Position numbers and translations under genes: made by a program. Of a stretch of DNA of 64,000 bases, positions 8,014 to 18,200 are shown in pieces. The stretch lies in the NCBI RefSeq assembly GCF_011761985.1, contig NZ_JAASQT010000006.1, forward strand, positions 1 to 64,000, written 5' to 3'. A model generated the notes under the pieces. The model did no database searches and had not been told where the DNA came from. It was given only the letters and a program-made list of their open reading frames with translations. Origin of the DNA: Brevundimonas terrae. GTDB lineage: Bacteria > Pseudomonadota > Alphaproteobacteria > Caulobacterales > Caulobacteraceae. Every line of letters starts with the position of its first letter. The first letter of the stretch is position 1.

Positions 8014-8078
8014 GGGGCGGTCCTCTTTGTTAGAAAACAAAGGCAACCGTGGTTTCCTTAAACCACGGACACTGCCCC
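8014..8078 (+). ncRNA. Structured 5' leader of the mrp operon: candidate riboswitch or cis-regulatory RNA
   Basis: The sequence folds into a three-way junction with no forced pairs. P1 is GGGGCGGT (8014-8021) with ACTGCCCC (8071-8078), eight pairs including one G-U. P2 is CTTTGTT (8025-8031) with AACAAAG (8036-8042) and an AGAA loop. P3 is CCGTGGTTT (8047-8055) with AAACCACGG (8060-8068) and a CCTT loop. It ends 98 nt before the mrpA start. Two further hairpins lie between it and the gene (8086-8110 and 8133-8148). Cation-sensing riboswitches upstream of Na+/H+ antiporter genes are known (Li+ class, nhaA-I/nhaA-II motifs; Na+ class, DUF1646 motif). I cannot say whether this belongs to one of them. 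Confidence 0.6.
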
Positions 8079-8085
8079 ACATTTC

Positions 8086-8148
8086 GGATACGCCGCACCA
8101 GACCGTATCCATACCCATATTTTCTTCCTGTCGCAGGGCTTCCCCTGC
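8086..8148 (+). promoter_or_regulatory. Two additional leader hairpins before mrpA
   Basis: GGATACG (8086-8092) pairs with CGTATCC (8104-8110), and GCAGGG (8133-8138) pairs with CCCTGC (8143-8148) around a CTTC loop. Neither is followed by a T-run, so they are not standard terminators. They may be expression-platform parts of the leader. Confidence 0.5.
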
Positions 8149-8176
8149 ATCCTAAATTTCGGAGACGCGCCCGCGG

Positions 8177-11092
8177 ATGAATCAGGCTCTCTTGCTGCTG
8201 ATACCCTTTGCCACCCCGTTTATTGCAGCAATTGCGGCAAGTTTCTTGCCGACCAAGGCCCGAAATGCCGCCGCGACACTGGCCTCTGCCGCATCCCTGA
8301 TCGGCGTCATCGCGCTACTTTGCCTCTATCCGGTCATTGCATCGGGTCAGGTCGCGCGCTTCGCCGTCGAGTGGCTGCCCACTCTGGATATCGCTTTCCG
8401 CCTGCGCCTTGACGGTTTTGCGTGGCTGTTTGCCCTGATTGTTCAGGCCATCGGCGCATTGGTCGTGCTGTATGCCCGATACTATATGTCGCCCGAAGAT
8501 CCGGTCCCGCGTTTCTTCTCGTTCCTGATGGCCTTTATGGGGGCCATGACGGGCGTGGTCATGTCCGGCGACATGATCCAGCTGGTCCTGTTCTGGGAAC
8601 TGACCAGCTTCTTCTCCTTCCTGCTGATCGGCTACTGGAACCACTCGGAATCGGCCCAGAACGGCGCACGCATGGCGCTGACGGTCACGGCTCTGGGCGG
8701 GCTGTGCCTGCTGGCCGGTGTCGTGGTGCTGGGGCGTATCGTCGGCAGTTTCGACATGGATGTCGTGCTGGCCTCGGCTGATCTCGTCAAGAACAGTCCG
8801 CTCTATCTTCCGGCCCTGTGCCTGATCCTGATGGGGGCCCTGACCAAGAGCGCCCAGTTCCCGTTCCATTTCTGGCTGCCCCGCGCCATGGCCGCCCCCA
8901 CCCCCGTCAGTGCCTATCTGCACTCGGCCACCATGGTGAAGGCAGGTGTCTTCCTGCTGGTGCGTTTCTGGCCTGTTCTCGCTGGCACCCCGGAATGGGG
9001 CTACATCGTCGGCGGGGCGGGTATGTTCACCCTGCTGTTCGGCGCATGGACCGCCGTGTTCCAGAACGACCTGAAGGGTCTTCTGGCCTATTCCACCATC
9101 AGCCATCTGGGCCTGATTACCCTGCTGCTGGGCATGGGCACGCCGCTGGCTCTGGTGGCCGCCATCTTCCACATCGTCAACCACGCCACCTTCAAGGCCT
9201 CGCTGTTCATGGCCGCCGGTGTGATCGACCACGAGACCGGCACGCGCGACCTGCGTAAACTGTCGGGCCTTCGTAAAACCATGCCCTATACGGCGGCACT
9301 GGCCATTGTCGCCGCCGCCGCCATGGCCGGCGTGCCTTTGCTGAACGGCTTCCTGTCCAAGGAAATGTTCCTTGCCGAAGCCCTGCAGGCTCCCGAGGGC
9401 CGCGACTTCTCGCTGATGGTGCCCATCCTTGCGACCGTGGCCAGCGCGCTGTCGGTTCTGTACTCGGTGCGTTTCATCCATCAGGTCTTCTTTGGCCCGC
9501 CCGCGACAGACCTGCCCAAGTCCCCGCATGAGCCGCCGCGCTGGATGCGCTTCCCGATCGAGCTTCTGGTTCTGATCTGCGTGGTTGTCGGCACCATTCC
9601 GGCCCTGACGATTGCGCCGGTGCTCGGCTTTGCGGTCAAGTCGGTACTGGGTGACGCCACCCCCTATTACAGCCTGTCGATCTGGCATGGTTTCAACCTG
9701 CCGCTGCTGATGAGCTTCATCGCCCTGATCGGCGGCACTACGGCCTATGTGCTGTTTGGCAAGCGTATCAACCGTGCCGACAAGGCATGGATTGTCGGTC
9801 GTTTCAGCGGCGCACGCGCCTTTGAACGCGCCATGCGCTGGCTGAACATCAGCGCCGAATGGATGGTGCTGCAACTCGGCTCCAAAAAGCAGCAGTGGCG
9901 TATTCGTGTGCTGGTCATTGCCGCCATCCTTGCCGGACTTGTCGCCGCAGGCTTTGGCGGTCTGGGCATGAAGGAAGCGGGCATCACCATCCAGCGCCCC
10001 GGCATCGGCTTTACCCTGATCTGGATCGTCGCCAGTGTTTGCGCGCTGGCCGCCGCATGGCAGGCAAAATACCATCGTCTCGCCGCCGTCATCCTGATGG
10101 CCGGATGCGGTGTGGTCAGCGCCCTGACCTTTGTGTGGTTCTCGGCCCCCGATCTGGCCGTGACCCAGATACTGGTGGAAATCGTCACCGGCGTTCTTCT
10201 ACTGCTTGGCCTGCGCTGGCTGCCGAAACGCTCGGTCGCCATGGCACCGTCCAAGACCGACTTCGCTTCGCGCCGTCGCCGTGCCATGGACATTGCCATT
10301 GCCACGCTGGCCGGTCTGGGTATGGCGGTCATGGCCTTTGCCGTTATGACCCGCCCCGGTGGCAGCCACCTGTCCAGCTTCCTGCTGGAAGAATCCTATC
10401 CGCGCGGCGGCGGGCGCAATGTCGTCAACGTGCTGCTGGTCGACTTCCGCGCCTTTGACACGCTGGGCGAGATCACGGTTCTGGGCATTGTGGCCCTGAC
10501 CATCTGGGCCTTGCTGCGTCGCTTCCGTCCTGCCGAAGAAAGCCGTGGCATTACCGAACAGCGCCGCGTTCAGGACCGTCACGACAAGCAGCACGAACAG
10601 CGCCAGTCGGGCGATACCCTGCGCGAGACCATGCTGATCCCGTCGGTCGTGATGAAGTGGACCTTCCCCTTCATCATCCTTTTGGCCCTGCATCTGTTCC
10701 TGCGCGGTCACGACCTGCCGGGCGGTGGCTTTGCGGCCGGCGTCGCCATGTCCGTGGCCTTTATCCTGCAATACATGGCCGAGGGTGCCCGCTGGGTTGA
10801 GGAACGCCTGCGTATCCGCCCGCTCTACTGGATTGGCGGCGGTCTGTTGATCACCACCCTGACCGGCATGGCCTCGTGGTTGTTCAACTATCCGTTCCTG
10901 ACCACCTATTTCCAGTATGGCAGCCTGCCATGGGTCGAGAAGGTGCCACTGGCCACCGCCGTCATCTTCGATCTGGGCGTTGCCCTGCTGGTGGTTGGAG
11001 CCACCGTGCTGATGCTGACCGCTATCGCCCACCAATCCTTGCGTACCGCCCGTGAAATCGAGCCGGTCAAAGCGCCAGAGGAGGGCGTCTGA
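8177..11092 (+). CDS. mrpA: Mrp Na+(K+)/H+ antiporter subunit A with fused subunit B
   Basis: A 971-aa inner-membrane protein. Residues 1 to about 780 are MrpA, related to NADH dehydrogenase NuoL, with many membrane helices and the NuoL/M proton-channel region (FWELTSFFSFLLIGYW; LTKSAQFPFHFWLPRAMAAPTPVSAYLHSATMVKAG). A charged linker (RVQDRHDKQHEQRQSGD) leads into a MrpB/MnhB domain (LFLRGHDLPGGGFAAGVAMSVAFILQYM). Such A/B fusions (PhaAB type) are usual in proteobacteria. The multi-subunit antiporter expels Na+ or K+ in exchange for H+. It is first gene of the operon; the next gene overlaps by one base (TGATG). A weak CGGAGA ribosome-binding site precedes ATG 8177. Expression is probably set by the structured leader. 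Confidence 0.93.
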   Translation: MNQALLLLIPFATPFIAAIAASFLPTKARNAAATLASAASLIGVIALLCLYPVIASGQVARFAVEWLPTLDIAFRLRLDGFAWLFALIVQAIGALVVLYARYYMSPEDPVPRFFSFLMAFMGAMTGVVMSGDMIQLVLFWELTSFFSFLLIGYWNHSESAQNGARMALTVTALGGLCLLAGVVVLGRIVGSFDMDVVLASADLVKNSPLYLPALCLILMGALTKSAQFPFHFWLPRAMAAPTPVSAYLHSATMVKAGVFLLVRFWPVLAGTPEWGYIVGGAGMFTLLFGAWTAVFQNDLKGLLAYSTISHLGLITLLLGMGTPLALVAAIFHIVNHATFKASLFMAAGVIDHETGTRDLRKLSGLRKTMPYTAALAIVAAAAMAGVPLLNGFLSKEMFLAEALQAPEGRDFSLMVPILATVASALSVLYSVRFIHQVFFGPPATDLPKSPHEPPRWMRFPIELLVLICVVVGTIPALTIAPVLGFAVKSVLGDATPYYSLSIWHGFNLPLLMSFIALIGGTTAYVLFGKRINRADKAWIVGRFSGARAFERAMRWLNISAEWMVLQLGSKKQQWRIRVLVIAAILAGLVAAGFGGLGMKEAGITIQRPGIGFTLIWIVASVCALAAAWQAKYHRLAAVILMAGCGVVSALTFVWFSAPDLAVTQILVEIVTGVLLLLGLRWLPKRSVAMAPSKTDFASRRRRAMDIAIATLAGLGMAVMAFAVMTRPGGSHLSSFLLEESYPRGGGRNVVNVLLVDFRAFDTLGEITVLGIVALTIWALLRRFRPAEESRGITEQRRVQDRHDKQHEQRQSGDTLRETMLIPSVVMKWTFPFIILLALHLFLRGHDLPGGGFAAGVAMSVAFILQYMAEGARWVEERLRIRPLYWIGGGLLITTLTGMASWLFNYPFLTTYFQYGSLPWVEKVPLATAVIFDLGVALLVVGATVLMLTAIAHQSLRTAREIEPVKAPEEGV

Positions 11093-11430
11093 TGGAAATC
11101 ATTCTGGCCATCGGCATTGGCATCCTGACCGCTTCGGGCGTCTGGCTGCTGCTGCGCCCGCGAACCTTTCAGGTCATTATCGGCCTTGGCCTGCTGGGCT
11201 ATGCCGTCAACCTGTTCATCTTTGCCATGGGCCGCCTCAAGGCCGGTGCGCCGCCACTGGTGCATCCGGGCAAGGTAGACACCTCGGCCTATGCCGATCC
11301 CGTTCCACAGGCACTGGTGCTGACGGCCATCGTCATCTCCTTTGCCCTGACCGCCCTTTATCTGGTTGTGCTCCTGACTGCCCGCGGCATCACCGGCACC
11401 GACCATGTTGACGGGCATGAAGCCGAATGA
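11092..11430 (+). CDS. mrpC: Mrp antiporter subunit C
   Basis: A 112-aa membrane protein similar to NuoK, with three membrane helices and the conserved stretch DPVPQALVLTAIVISFALTA. It is a core part of the Mrp antiporter complex. It starts on the last base of the mrpA stop and overlaps mrpD by four bases, so translation is coupled in both directions. Confidence 0.93.
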   Translation: MEIILAIGIGILTASGVWLLLRPRTFQVIIGLGLLGYAVNLFIFAMGRLKAGAPPLVHPGKVDTSAYADPVPQALVLTAIVISFALTALYLVVLLTARGITGTDHVDGHEAE

Positions 11431-13028
11431 CGCCGTCACTCCTCGAACACCTCACCATCCTGCCCATTATCCTGCCCCTGATGGCAGCGGCCATCATGCT
11501 GCTGCTCAAGGAGCAGCGCTACAAGACCAAGGCGACCCTCAGTCTGGCCGTCTGTGCCGCCATTCTCGGCACGGCCCTGTTGCTGCTTCAGGAAGCCAGT
11601 GTCGGCGGATCGGGCGGCAGCGATACGGCCCGCGTCTATAGTCTGGGTAACTGGGCCGCACCGTTCGGTATCGTTCTGGTGGCCGACCGCCTGTCCACCC
11701 TGATGCTGGCCCTGATTGCCGTCGTCGGTGCGGCGGGTCTGATCTTTGCACTGGCCCGCTGGGACCGTGCAGGGCCGCGTTTCCACGCCCTTTATCTGTT
11801 GCTGATAATGGGGGTGAATGGCGCGGTTCTGACCGGCGACCTGTTCAACCTGTTCGTCTTCTTCGAAGTCATGCTAGCCGCCTCCTACGGGCTGTTGCTG
11901 CATGGCTCGGGCGAAAAGCGCGTGCGGGCCGGACTGGGCTATGTCGCCATCAACCTGACCGCCTCGCTATTCTTCCTGATCGGGGTGGCCCTAGTCTATG
12001 GCACGGTCGGTGCGCTGAACATGGCCGACCTTGCGGCGCGTGTGCCCTATATCGCCGCCGAAGACCGCGCTCTTTTCGAAGCCGGTTGCGCCATTCTCGG
12101 TATCGCCTTCCTCATCAAGGCCGCAGCATGGCCTTTGGGTCTGTGGTTGCCGGGCGCCTATTCCGCCGCCAGTGCGCCGGTCGCCGCCGTCTTTACCCTG
12201 CTGTCCAAGGTCGGGGTCTATGTGCTGCTGCGCCTGTCGATGCTGATGTTCCACCCCGACAGCGGTGACAGTGCGGGTCTGGGCCAGTCGGTGCTTCTGG
12301 TACTGGGTCTGGCCACGGTGATCTTTGGCGGCGCGGGCGTCATTGCCGCCCAGCGTCTGGAACGGGTCATCGGCTATGCCGTCATGGCCTCGTCCGGCAC
12401 CGTGCTGGCCATTGTCGGTCTGGGTCAGGCCAATGCCCTTGGTGGCGCGCTCTTCTATATGACGGCCTCGACACTGGCTTCGGCCGCCCTGTTCCTGATC
12501 GCCGAGATTCTGGTGCGCGGCGAAGACCGTGCCGCGATCGGCAGTGATGCCTTTTTCGATGACGAATATACCGACCCGTTCGAGGCCGACGATGTCGAAG
12601 AGGTGGGACGTGTCATGCCCCGCTCGCTGGCCCTGCTGGGTGCCTTCTTTGCGCTGGCGGCTCTGGTGGTTGCGTCCATGCCGCCTCTGGCCGGATTTAT
12701 CGGCAAGCTGGGCATCTTTATCGGCCTTCTCGAAGGCGAGGGGGCCAGCCTGCCCGCCAGTTGGTGGGTGATCGGCATCCTGACCTTCTCCAGCTTCGCC
12801 ACCCTGCTGGCCCTTGTCCGCTTTGGCATCGAAGGCTTCTGGAAGCGTGACGAGAGCCATGCCCTCGCCGTGCGAAGCCCCGAATTCGTGGCGATTGGCG
12901 GGCTGATAGCCTGCTGCGTGTGGTTGACCATCGCGGGCGGCGCGGCCCTGTCCTATACCGAACATACCGGTGACTGGCTGACCCGCCCCGGCGACTATGT
13001 CGCTGCCGTGCTGAAAGGGCGCCTGTGA
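11427..13028 (+). CDS. mrpD: Mrp antiporter subunit D
   Basis: A 533-aa polytopic membrane protein related to NuoM/NuoN, the second large proton-channel-like subunit of Mrp. The family core FFEVMLAASYGLLLHGSG and the segment FLIKAAAWPLGLWLPGAYSAASAPVAAVF are present. An acidic cytoplasmic loop (DDEYTDPFEADDVEEVG) interrupts the helices at about residues 375-395. It overlaps mrpC (4 bp) and mrpE. Confidence 0.93.
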   Translation: MTPSLLEHLTILPIILPLMAAAIMLLLKEQRYKTKATLSLAVCAAILGTALLLLQEASVGGSGGSDTARVYSLGNWAAPFGIVLVADRLSTLMLALIAVVGAAGLIFALARWDRAGPRFHALYLLLIMGVNGAVLTGDLFNLFVFFEVMLAASYGLLLHGSGEKRVRAGLGYVAINLTASLFFLIGVALVYGTVGALNMADLAARVPYIAAEDRALFEAGCAILGIAFLIKAAAWPLGLWLPGAYSAASAPVAAVFTLLSKVGVYVLLRLSMLMFHPDSGDSAGLGQSVLLVLGLATVIFGGAGVIAAQRLERVIGYAVMASSGTVLAIVGLGQANALGGALFYMTASTLASAALFLIAEILVRGEDRAAIGSDAFFDDEYTDPFEADDVEEVGRVMPRSLALLGAFFALAALVVASMPPLAGFIGKLGIFIGLLEGEGASLPASWWVIGILTFSSFATLLALVRFGIEGFWKRDESHALAVRSPEFVAIGGLIACCVWLTIAGGAALSYTEHTGDWLTRPGDYVAAVLKGRL

Positions 13029-13543
13029 TGATCGCCAGAATTTCGCAAAGGGTTTTCCAGCAGATCCTGCCGCACCCCATCCTGTCGGTGGCGCTGTTCA
13101 TGGTCTGGATGTTGATGTCCTCGCCCGCCGGAACCGGCCACGCCACCATCGCCCTGATTGTCGCGCTTCTGGTGCCGCAGGTCATGCGGGCGCTGGAACC
13201 GGACAGGGTCAGGGTCCGCAGTCCGCTGGCCATCATACGTTTGCTCTGGCGACTGTTCCTCGACGTTCTCGCCTCCAACTGGAACACGGCCAGAATCGTC
13301 CTCGGGTATCGCAAGCGGACACGCAAGGCCGGCTTCGTCAACATCCAGCTGGAATGCAGCAACCGCTATGCGCTGGCCTGTCTGGCCATCATCGTCACCA
13401 GCACGCCGGGCACCACATGGGTCCAGTATGACCGCTATTCGCGCGTCCTGTTGCTGCACGTTCTGGACCTGCGCGACGAGGATGACTGGAAGGCGATCCT
13501 CCATGACCGCTACGAGAGCCTGCTGATGGAGATCTTCCCATGA
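13028..13543 (+). CDS. mrpE: Mrp antiporter subunit E
   Basis: A 171-aa MrpE/MnhE-type membrane protein with two N-terminal helices and a cytoplasmic tail containing the family pattern TSTPGTTWVQYDRYSRVLLLHVLDL. The ATG at 13028 shares its first base with the mrpD TGA. A GTG three bases earlier is possible. MrpE is needed for stable complex assembly in studied bacteria. It overlaps mrpF by four bases. Confidence 0.9.
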   Translation: MIARISQRVFQQILPHPILSVALFMVWMLMSSPAGTGHATIALIVALLVPQVMRALEPDRVRVRSPLAIIRLLWRLFLDVLASNWNTARIVLGYRKRTRKAGFVNIQLECSNRYALACLAIIVTSTPGTTWVQYDRYSRVLLLHVLDLRDEDDWKAILHDRYESLLMEIFP

Positions 13544-13824
13544 CACCTGCGGCTATTGTCTATTGGGGCACCGGCTTCGCACAGGTGGTGCTGGCCCTGT
13601 CCATGCTGGTAAGCGCGTGGCGCATCCTGATCGGGCCGCGCGCTCAGGACAGGGTGCTGGGTCTGGATACGCTGTACCTGAATGCCATGCTGCTGATCCT
13701 CGTCCACTGCATTCGCATGTCGCTGACCGCCTATTTCGAGGCCGCCCTGATTCTGGCCATCATCGGCTTTACGTCCACAGTCGCACTGGCCAAATTCCTG
13801 ATGCGCGGCGAGGTGATCGAATAA
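13540..13824 (+). CDS. mrpF: Mrp antiporter subunit F
   Basis: A 94-aa three-helix membrane protein with the MrpF core AWRILIGPRAQDRVLGLDTLYLNAMLL. It starts within the mrpE stop (ATGA) and its TAA overlaps the mrpG ATG (TAATG). Confidence 0.9.
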   Translation: MTPAAIVYWGTGFAQVVLALSMLVSAWRILIGPRAQDRVLGLDTLYLNAMLLILVHCIRMSLTAYFEAALILAIIGFTSTVALAKFLMRGEVIE

Positions 13825-14183
13825 TGCTGACCGCTCCCGCACACATGCCCGACCTGCCCATGTGGGCCGCTATTGCCGTCACCGCCCTTTGTATTTTTGG
13901 CGCGCTACTGGCCTTGGTGGGAAGCATCGGCCTCAAGACGCTCAAAACCATGTATGAGCGACTGCACGCGCCGACGATGGCCTCGACACTGGCCATGGCC
14001 ACCATCGTTGCGGCCATGATTATCTATTTCAGCTTTGCCGAAGGGCGTCTGACGCTCAAGCCTCTGCTGATCGCGATCTTCCTGACGGTGACCACGCCCG
14101 TCACCATGACCCTGCTGGCCCGCGCCTCCATCTACAGGGACCGTGTCGAGGGCCGCGAAGGCGTCCCCAAGGACGACATGTAA
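13824..14183 (+). CDS. mrpG: Mrp antiporter subunit G
   Basis: A 119-aa membrane protein with three helices and the MrpG signature GLKTLKTMYERLHAPTMASTLA. The frame stays open upstream to 13563, but the ATG at 13824 is coupled to the mrpF stop and gives the expected family length, so I use it. It is the last gene of the operon, followed by a strong terminator. Confidence 0.9.
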   Translation: MLTAPAHMPDLPMWAAIAVTALCIFGALLALVGSIGLKTLKTMYERLHAPTMASTLAMATIVAAMIIYFSFAEGRLTLKPLLIAIFLTVTTPVTMTLLARASIYRDRVEGREGVPKDDM

Positions 14184-14191
14184 TCAAATCC

Positions 14192-14225
14192 AAAAGGCCG
14201 GAAGCCAGTACTTCCGGCCTTTTTA
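14192..14225 (+). terminator. Terminator of the mrp operon
   Basis: AAAAGGCCGGAAG (14192-14204) pairs perfectly with CTTCCGGCCTTTT (14211-14223). A further T-rich stretch follows. The A-rich 5' side could let it also act on the minus strand. Confidence 0.9.
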
Positions 14226-14314
14226 TTACGCGGTGGCCTTTCCTTACCGAAGGTTCACTTGCACCCTCAAGCACATCTGTTTGAGTGCGCCCCAAACTAC
14301 GCGCAGGGGGCCTT

Positions 14315-15202
14315 ATGCTGTCGATCACCAATCTCACCCACATCTATGCCAATGGCACACGCGCATTGGACGATGTGTCCCTAGAGATTCCACGCGGCAT
14401 GTTCGGCCTGCTGGGTCCGAACGGGGCGGGCAAGTCCACCCTGATGCGGACCATTGCCACCCTGCAATCGCCCTCCTCGGGCAGCATCAAGTTCGGCGAA
14501 CTCGACGTCATCAAAGAACCGGAAATGCTGCGCCGGACCCTTGGCTATCTGCCGCAGGATTTCGGCGTTTATCCGCGCGTTTCGGCCTATGACATGCTGG
14601 ACCACATGGCCATCCTCAAGGGCATCAGCTCGGGCAAGGAGCGCAAGGACACGGTCGAGACCCTGCTCAACCAGGTCAATCTGTGGAATGTCCGCAAGAA
14701 GGCCATTGCCGGTTTCTCGGGCGGTATGCGCCAGCGTTTCGGCATTGCGCAGGCCCTGATCGGCAATCCGCAACTGATCATCGTCGATGAACCCACCGCC
14801 GGTCTGGACCCCGAAGAGCGCAACCGCTTCCTGAACCTGCTGGCCGAGATCGGCGAGAATGTGGTCATCATCCTGTCCACCCACATCGTCGAAGATGTCG
14901 CCGACCTGTGCCCGCGCATGGCCGTTCTGGCCGGTGGCCGCATCCAGCTTGAAGGCGCGCCTCAAGACCTGATCGGCAGCCTGAAGGGCCGCGTCTGGCG
15001 CACCGCCATCGAGAAGGCCGAACTGGAAGATTACCGCCAGCGCTATGAGGTCATCTCGACGCGCCTGTTTGCCGGTCGCACCTTGATCCACGTCCTGTCC
15101 GACACCTCGCCGGGTGCGGCATTCGAGCCGGTCAGCGGCAATCTCGAAGACGTTTACTTCTCGACGCTCAGCGCCTCGCGCCGCGTCCCTGCCGCCGCCT
15201 GA
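14315..15202 (+). CDS. ABC transporter ATP-binding protein
   Basis: A 295-aa cytoplasmic ATPase. Walker A GPNGAGKST lies at about residues 35-43; the ABC signature is FSGGMRQR, and Walker B is LIIVDEPTAGLDP with a switch His (STHIVED). A C-terminal extension of about 80 aa (QDLIGSLKGRVWRTAIEKAELEDY) resembles DUF4162-type tails of ABC-2 systems. ATG 14315 follows GCAGGGGGCC; the frame is open to 14285 but lacks support there. It pairs with the downstream permease/M1 peptidase gene (16-nt gap). The transported substrate is unknown. Confidence 0.9.
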   Translation: MLSITNLTHIYANGTRALDDVSLEIPRGMFGLLGPNGAGKSTLMRTIATLQSPSSGSIKFGELDVIKEPEMLRRTLGYLPQDFGVYPRVSAYDMLDHMAILKGISSGKERKDTVETLLNQVNLWNVRKKAIAGFSGGMRQRFGIAQALIGNPQLIIVDEPTAGLDPEERNRFLNLLAEIGENVVIILSTHIVEDVADLCPRMAVLAGGRIQLEGAPQDLIGSLKGRVWRTAIEKAELEDYRQRYEVISTRLFAGRTLIHVLSDTSPGAAFEPVSGNLEDVYFSTLSASRRVPAAA

Positions 15203-15218
15203 TCGGGAGCAAACCATC

Positions 15219-18200
15219 ATGCTCTTCAAAATCGCGGCCTTTGAATTCCGCTATCAATTGCGACAGCCCACCTTCTGGGTTGTCACCATCCTGTTCGGCC
15301 TGCTCAGCTTCGGCGTCATGGCCGCCAGCGACAATATCCGCGTCGGTGGCACGGGCGGCAATGTCTATATCAATGCCGCCTCGGCCATCATTACCGTCCA
15401 TAGCATCCTGAATCTGTTCTTCCTGCTGGGGGCCGTCGGGCTGGTGGCCAATGCTGTGTCGCGTGACACCACCACCGGCTATGGCCCGCTGATCAATGCC
15501 ACGCCCATCACGCGCTTCGACTATGTTCTGGGCCGTTTTGCAGGCTCGTTCCTTGCCGCTGCCCTCGCCTATTCCAGCATCAGTATCGGCCTGATCTTCG
15601 GCTCCTTCATGCCGTGGATCGATCCCGAAACTGTGCAGGCCCTGCGCCTTGGCGACTATGCCTATGCCTATCTGGTCTTTGGCTTGCCCGGTGTGTTCTT
15701 CACCTCGGCTGTGGTCTTCAGCCTCGCCACCCTGACCCGCTCGATGATGGCCAGCTATGTCGGCGCTGTCGGCCTGATCATCCTCTATTTCGTCGTCACC
15801 TCGACCCTGTTGTCCAAGCCGGAAATGCGCGAACTGGGCAGCTGGCTGGAGCCTCTGGGTATCGGGGCTTTTGCCGAAATCACCCGCTATTGGACGCCCG
15901 CCCAAAAGAACACCCAGCTTCCCGAACTGACCGGCGTCCTCTTGGGCAACCGTCTGTTGTGGACCGGTGTCGGCATGGCCTTCCTTGGTGCCGCCGTCGC
16001 CTTCTACAGCCGTGCCACGCGCGGTAACTCGGAAAAGAAACAGGCCAAACTGCAAAAGGCCGAGAAAAAGGCCATCGCCCACGCTCCGCAGGCCCGCCCG
16101 CTGGCCAGTGGCCGTTATGGCTTTGCCCAGTCCGTCACCCAGTTCATCGCCCGCACGCGCTTTGAAATGGGCCTGATCTTCAAGAGCCCTGCCTATCTGG
16201 TGCTGATGCTGTTCGGCTTCCTGATGGCCATCACCACCCTGTTGTTCGGGGGCGAGATGTACGGGGTGAAGACCTTCCCCGCCACGCGCGACGTCATCCA
16301 GATGCTGCAAGGCTCCTTCTCGCTGGTGACGATTGTGATCGCCATCTACTATTCGGGCGAGCTGGTCTGGCGTGATCAGGACCGCAAAATCCACGAGATC
16401 GTCGACTCCACCCCCGCTGCCGACTGGACCTTCATGGTGCCCAAGGTGATGGGTCTGGCTCTGGTACTGATCTCGACACTGGCCCTGTCGGTGTTTGCCG
16501 GTCTGATCGCCCAGATCGTGCGCGGCTGGTACCAGTTCGAGCTGGGCAAATACCTGTTCTGGTATGTCCTGCCTGACAGCATCGGCCTGATCATGATGGC
16601 GGTCCTGTCGATCTTCGTACAGTCGCTGTCGCCGAACCGCTTTGTCGGCTGGGCCATTATGGTGGTCTATATCATCTTCACCATTGTCGCCTCGGGCTTT
16701 GGCTGGGACCACTATCTGTACAACTTCGCGTCGTGGCCTTCGGTCCCGCTGTCGGACCTGAACGGCACCGCCGGTTTCCACACCATCACATTACCTGCCG
16801 TCCTTTACTGGGCAGCGTTCAGCATCATGCTGCTGGTGGCGACCTTCGCCCTGTGGCGTCGTGGTGCCGAGACACGCTTCAAGCCACGCTTCCAGCGTGC
16901 GCCGCGTCGCCTGCTGGGCAGTGCCGGTATCATCGGCGGAGCGTCTCTGGCGGCCTTCATCGGCCTTGGCGTGCTGGTCTATGTGAATACCAATGTCTGG
17001 AACACCTACGAGCACAAGAATGCCGCCGAGGCCCGCATGGCCGACCGCGAAAAGCAGCTTCTAGCCTTCGAGAACACGCCCCAGCCGACCGTCAAAGACG
17101 TCAAGCTGGACATCAAGCTGTTCCCGCATGACCGCTATATGACCACGACCGGCAGCTATGTGGTCGAGAACACCACCGACAAGCCCATCCCTGCCGTACA
17201 TCTGGGCTGGCCGCGCGATACCGAGATGAAGATCGAGGTCGAGGGTGCCAAGCTGGATCGCGAGTGGAAGCAGCACCAGTACCGCATCTACCGCTTCGAC
17301 ACCCCGCTGCAACCGGGCGAGAAACGCACCATCACGTTCGACAGCCGGTATGGCCAGCGCGGTTTCGGCGTCGGCTATCTGATGACCAGCATCGTGGACA
17401 ACGGCACCTTTGTGAACAACGGTGCCTTTGCCCCCTCGATCGGTATGGATCGTGGCGGCCTGCTGAGCGACCGCACCAAGCGCCGCAAATTCGGTCTGCC
17501 GGACGAGTTGCGCATGCGTGACCTGAACGACCCGCAAGGTCTGCTGCATAACTATATCGGTGCCGACTGGGTCAATTCGGACATCACCGTCTCCACCGTG
17601 GCCGACCAGACGCCGATCGCGCCGGGCTACAAGATGTCCGACACGACGGCCAATGGCCGCCGCACCGCGCGCTTTGTCTCCGAAGCCCCGATCCTGCACT
17701 TCTTCTCGGTGCAGTCGGCCGCCTATGAAGTCGCCAAGAAGACCCACAACGGTATCTCGCTGGAGGTCTATCACCACCCGACGCATGGTGTTCATGCGCC
17801 GCGCATGCTGACCGCACTGGAAAAGAGCCTCGACTATTATCAGTCGGCCTTTGGCCCCTACCAGTTCCGTCAGGCCCGCATCATCGAGTTCCCCGGCTAT
17901 AGCTCCTTCGCGCAAGCCTTTGCGAACACGATGCCGTACTCCGAGAGCATCGGCTTCAATGCCGATCTGCGTAAACCCGATGCCATCGACTATGTGACCT
18001 TCGTCACCGCGCACGAGCTGGCGCACCAGTGGTGGGCGCACCAGATCGTCGGTGCCAATGTGCAAGGCGCGACAACCCTGTCCGAAACCCTTGCCGAATA
18101 TTCGGCCCTGATGGTGATGGAGAAGATGTATGGTCAGGAACAGATCCGTCGCTTCCTGAAATACGATCTCGACAACTATCTGTCGGCGCGCGGTTCGGAG

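Noticed and set aside
8315..10075. 586-aa open frame antisense to mrpA
   Set aside because: Full overlap with a clearly conserved gene; its composition (Gln, Gly, His, Asp) is that of a reverse shadow of a membrane protein.
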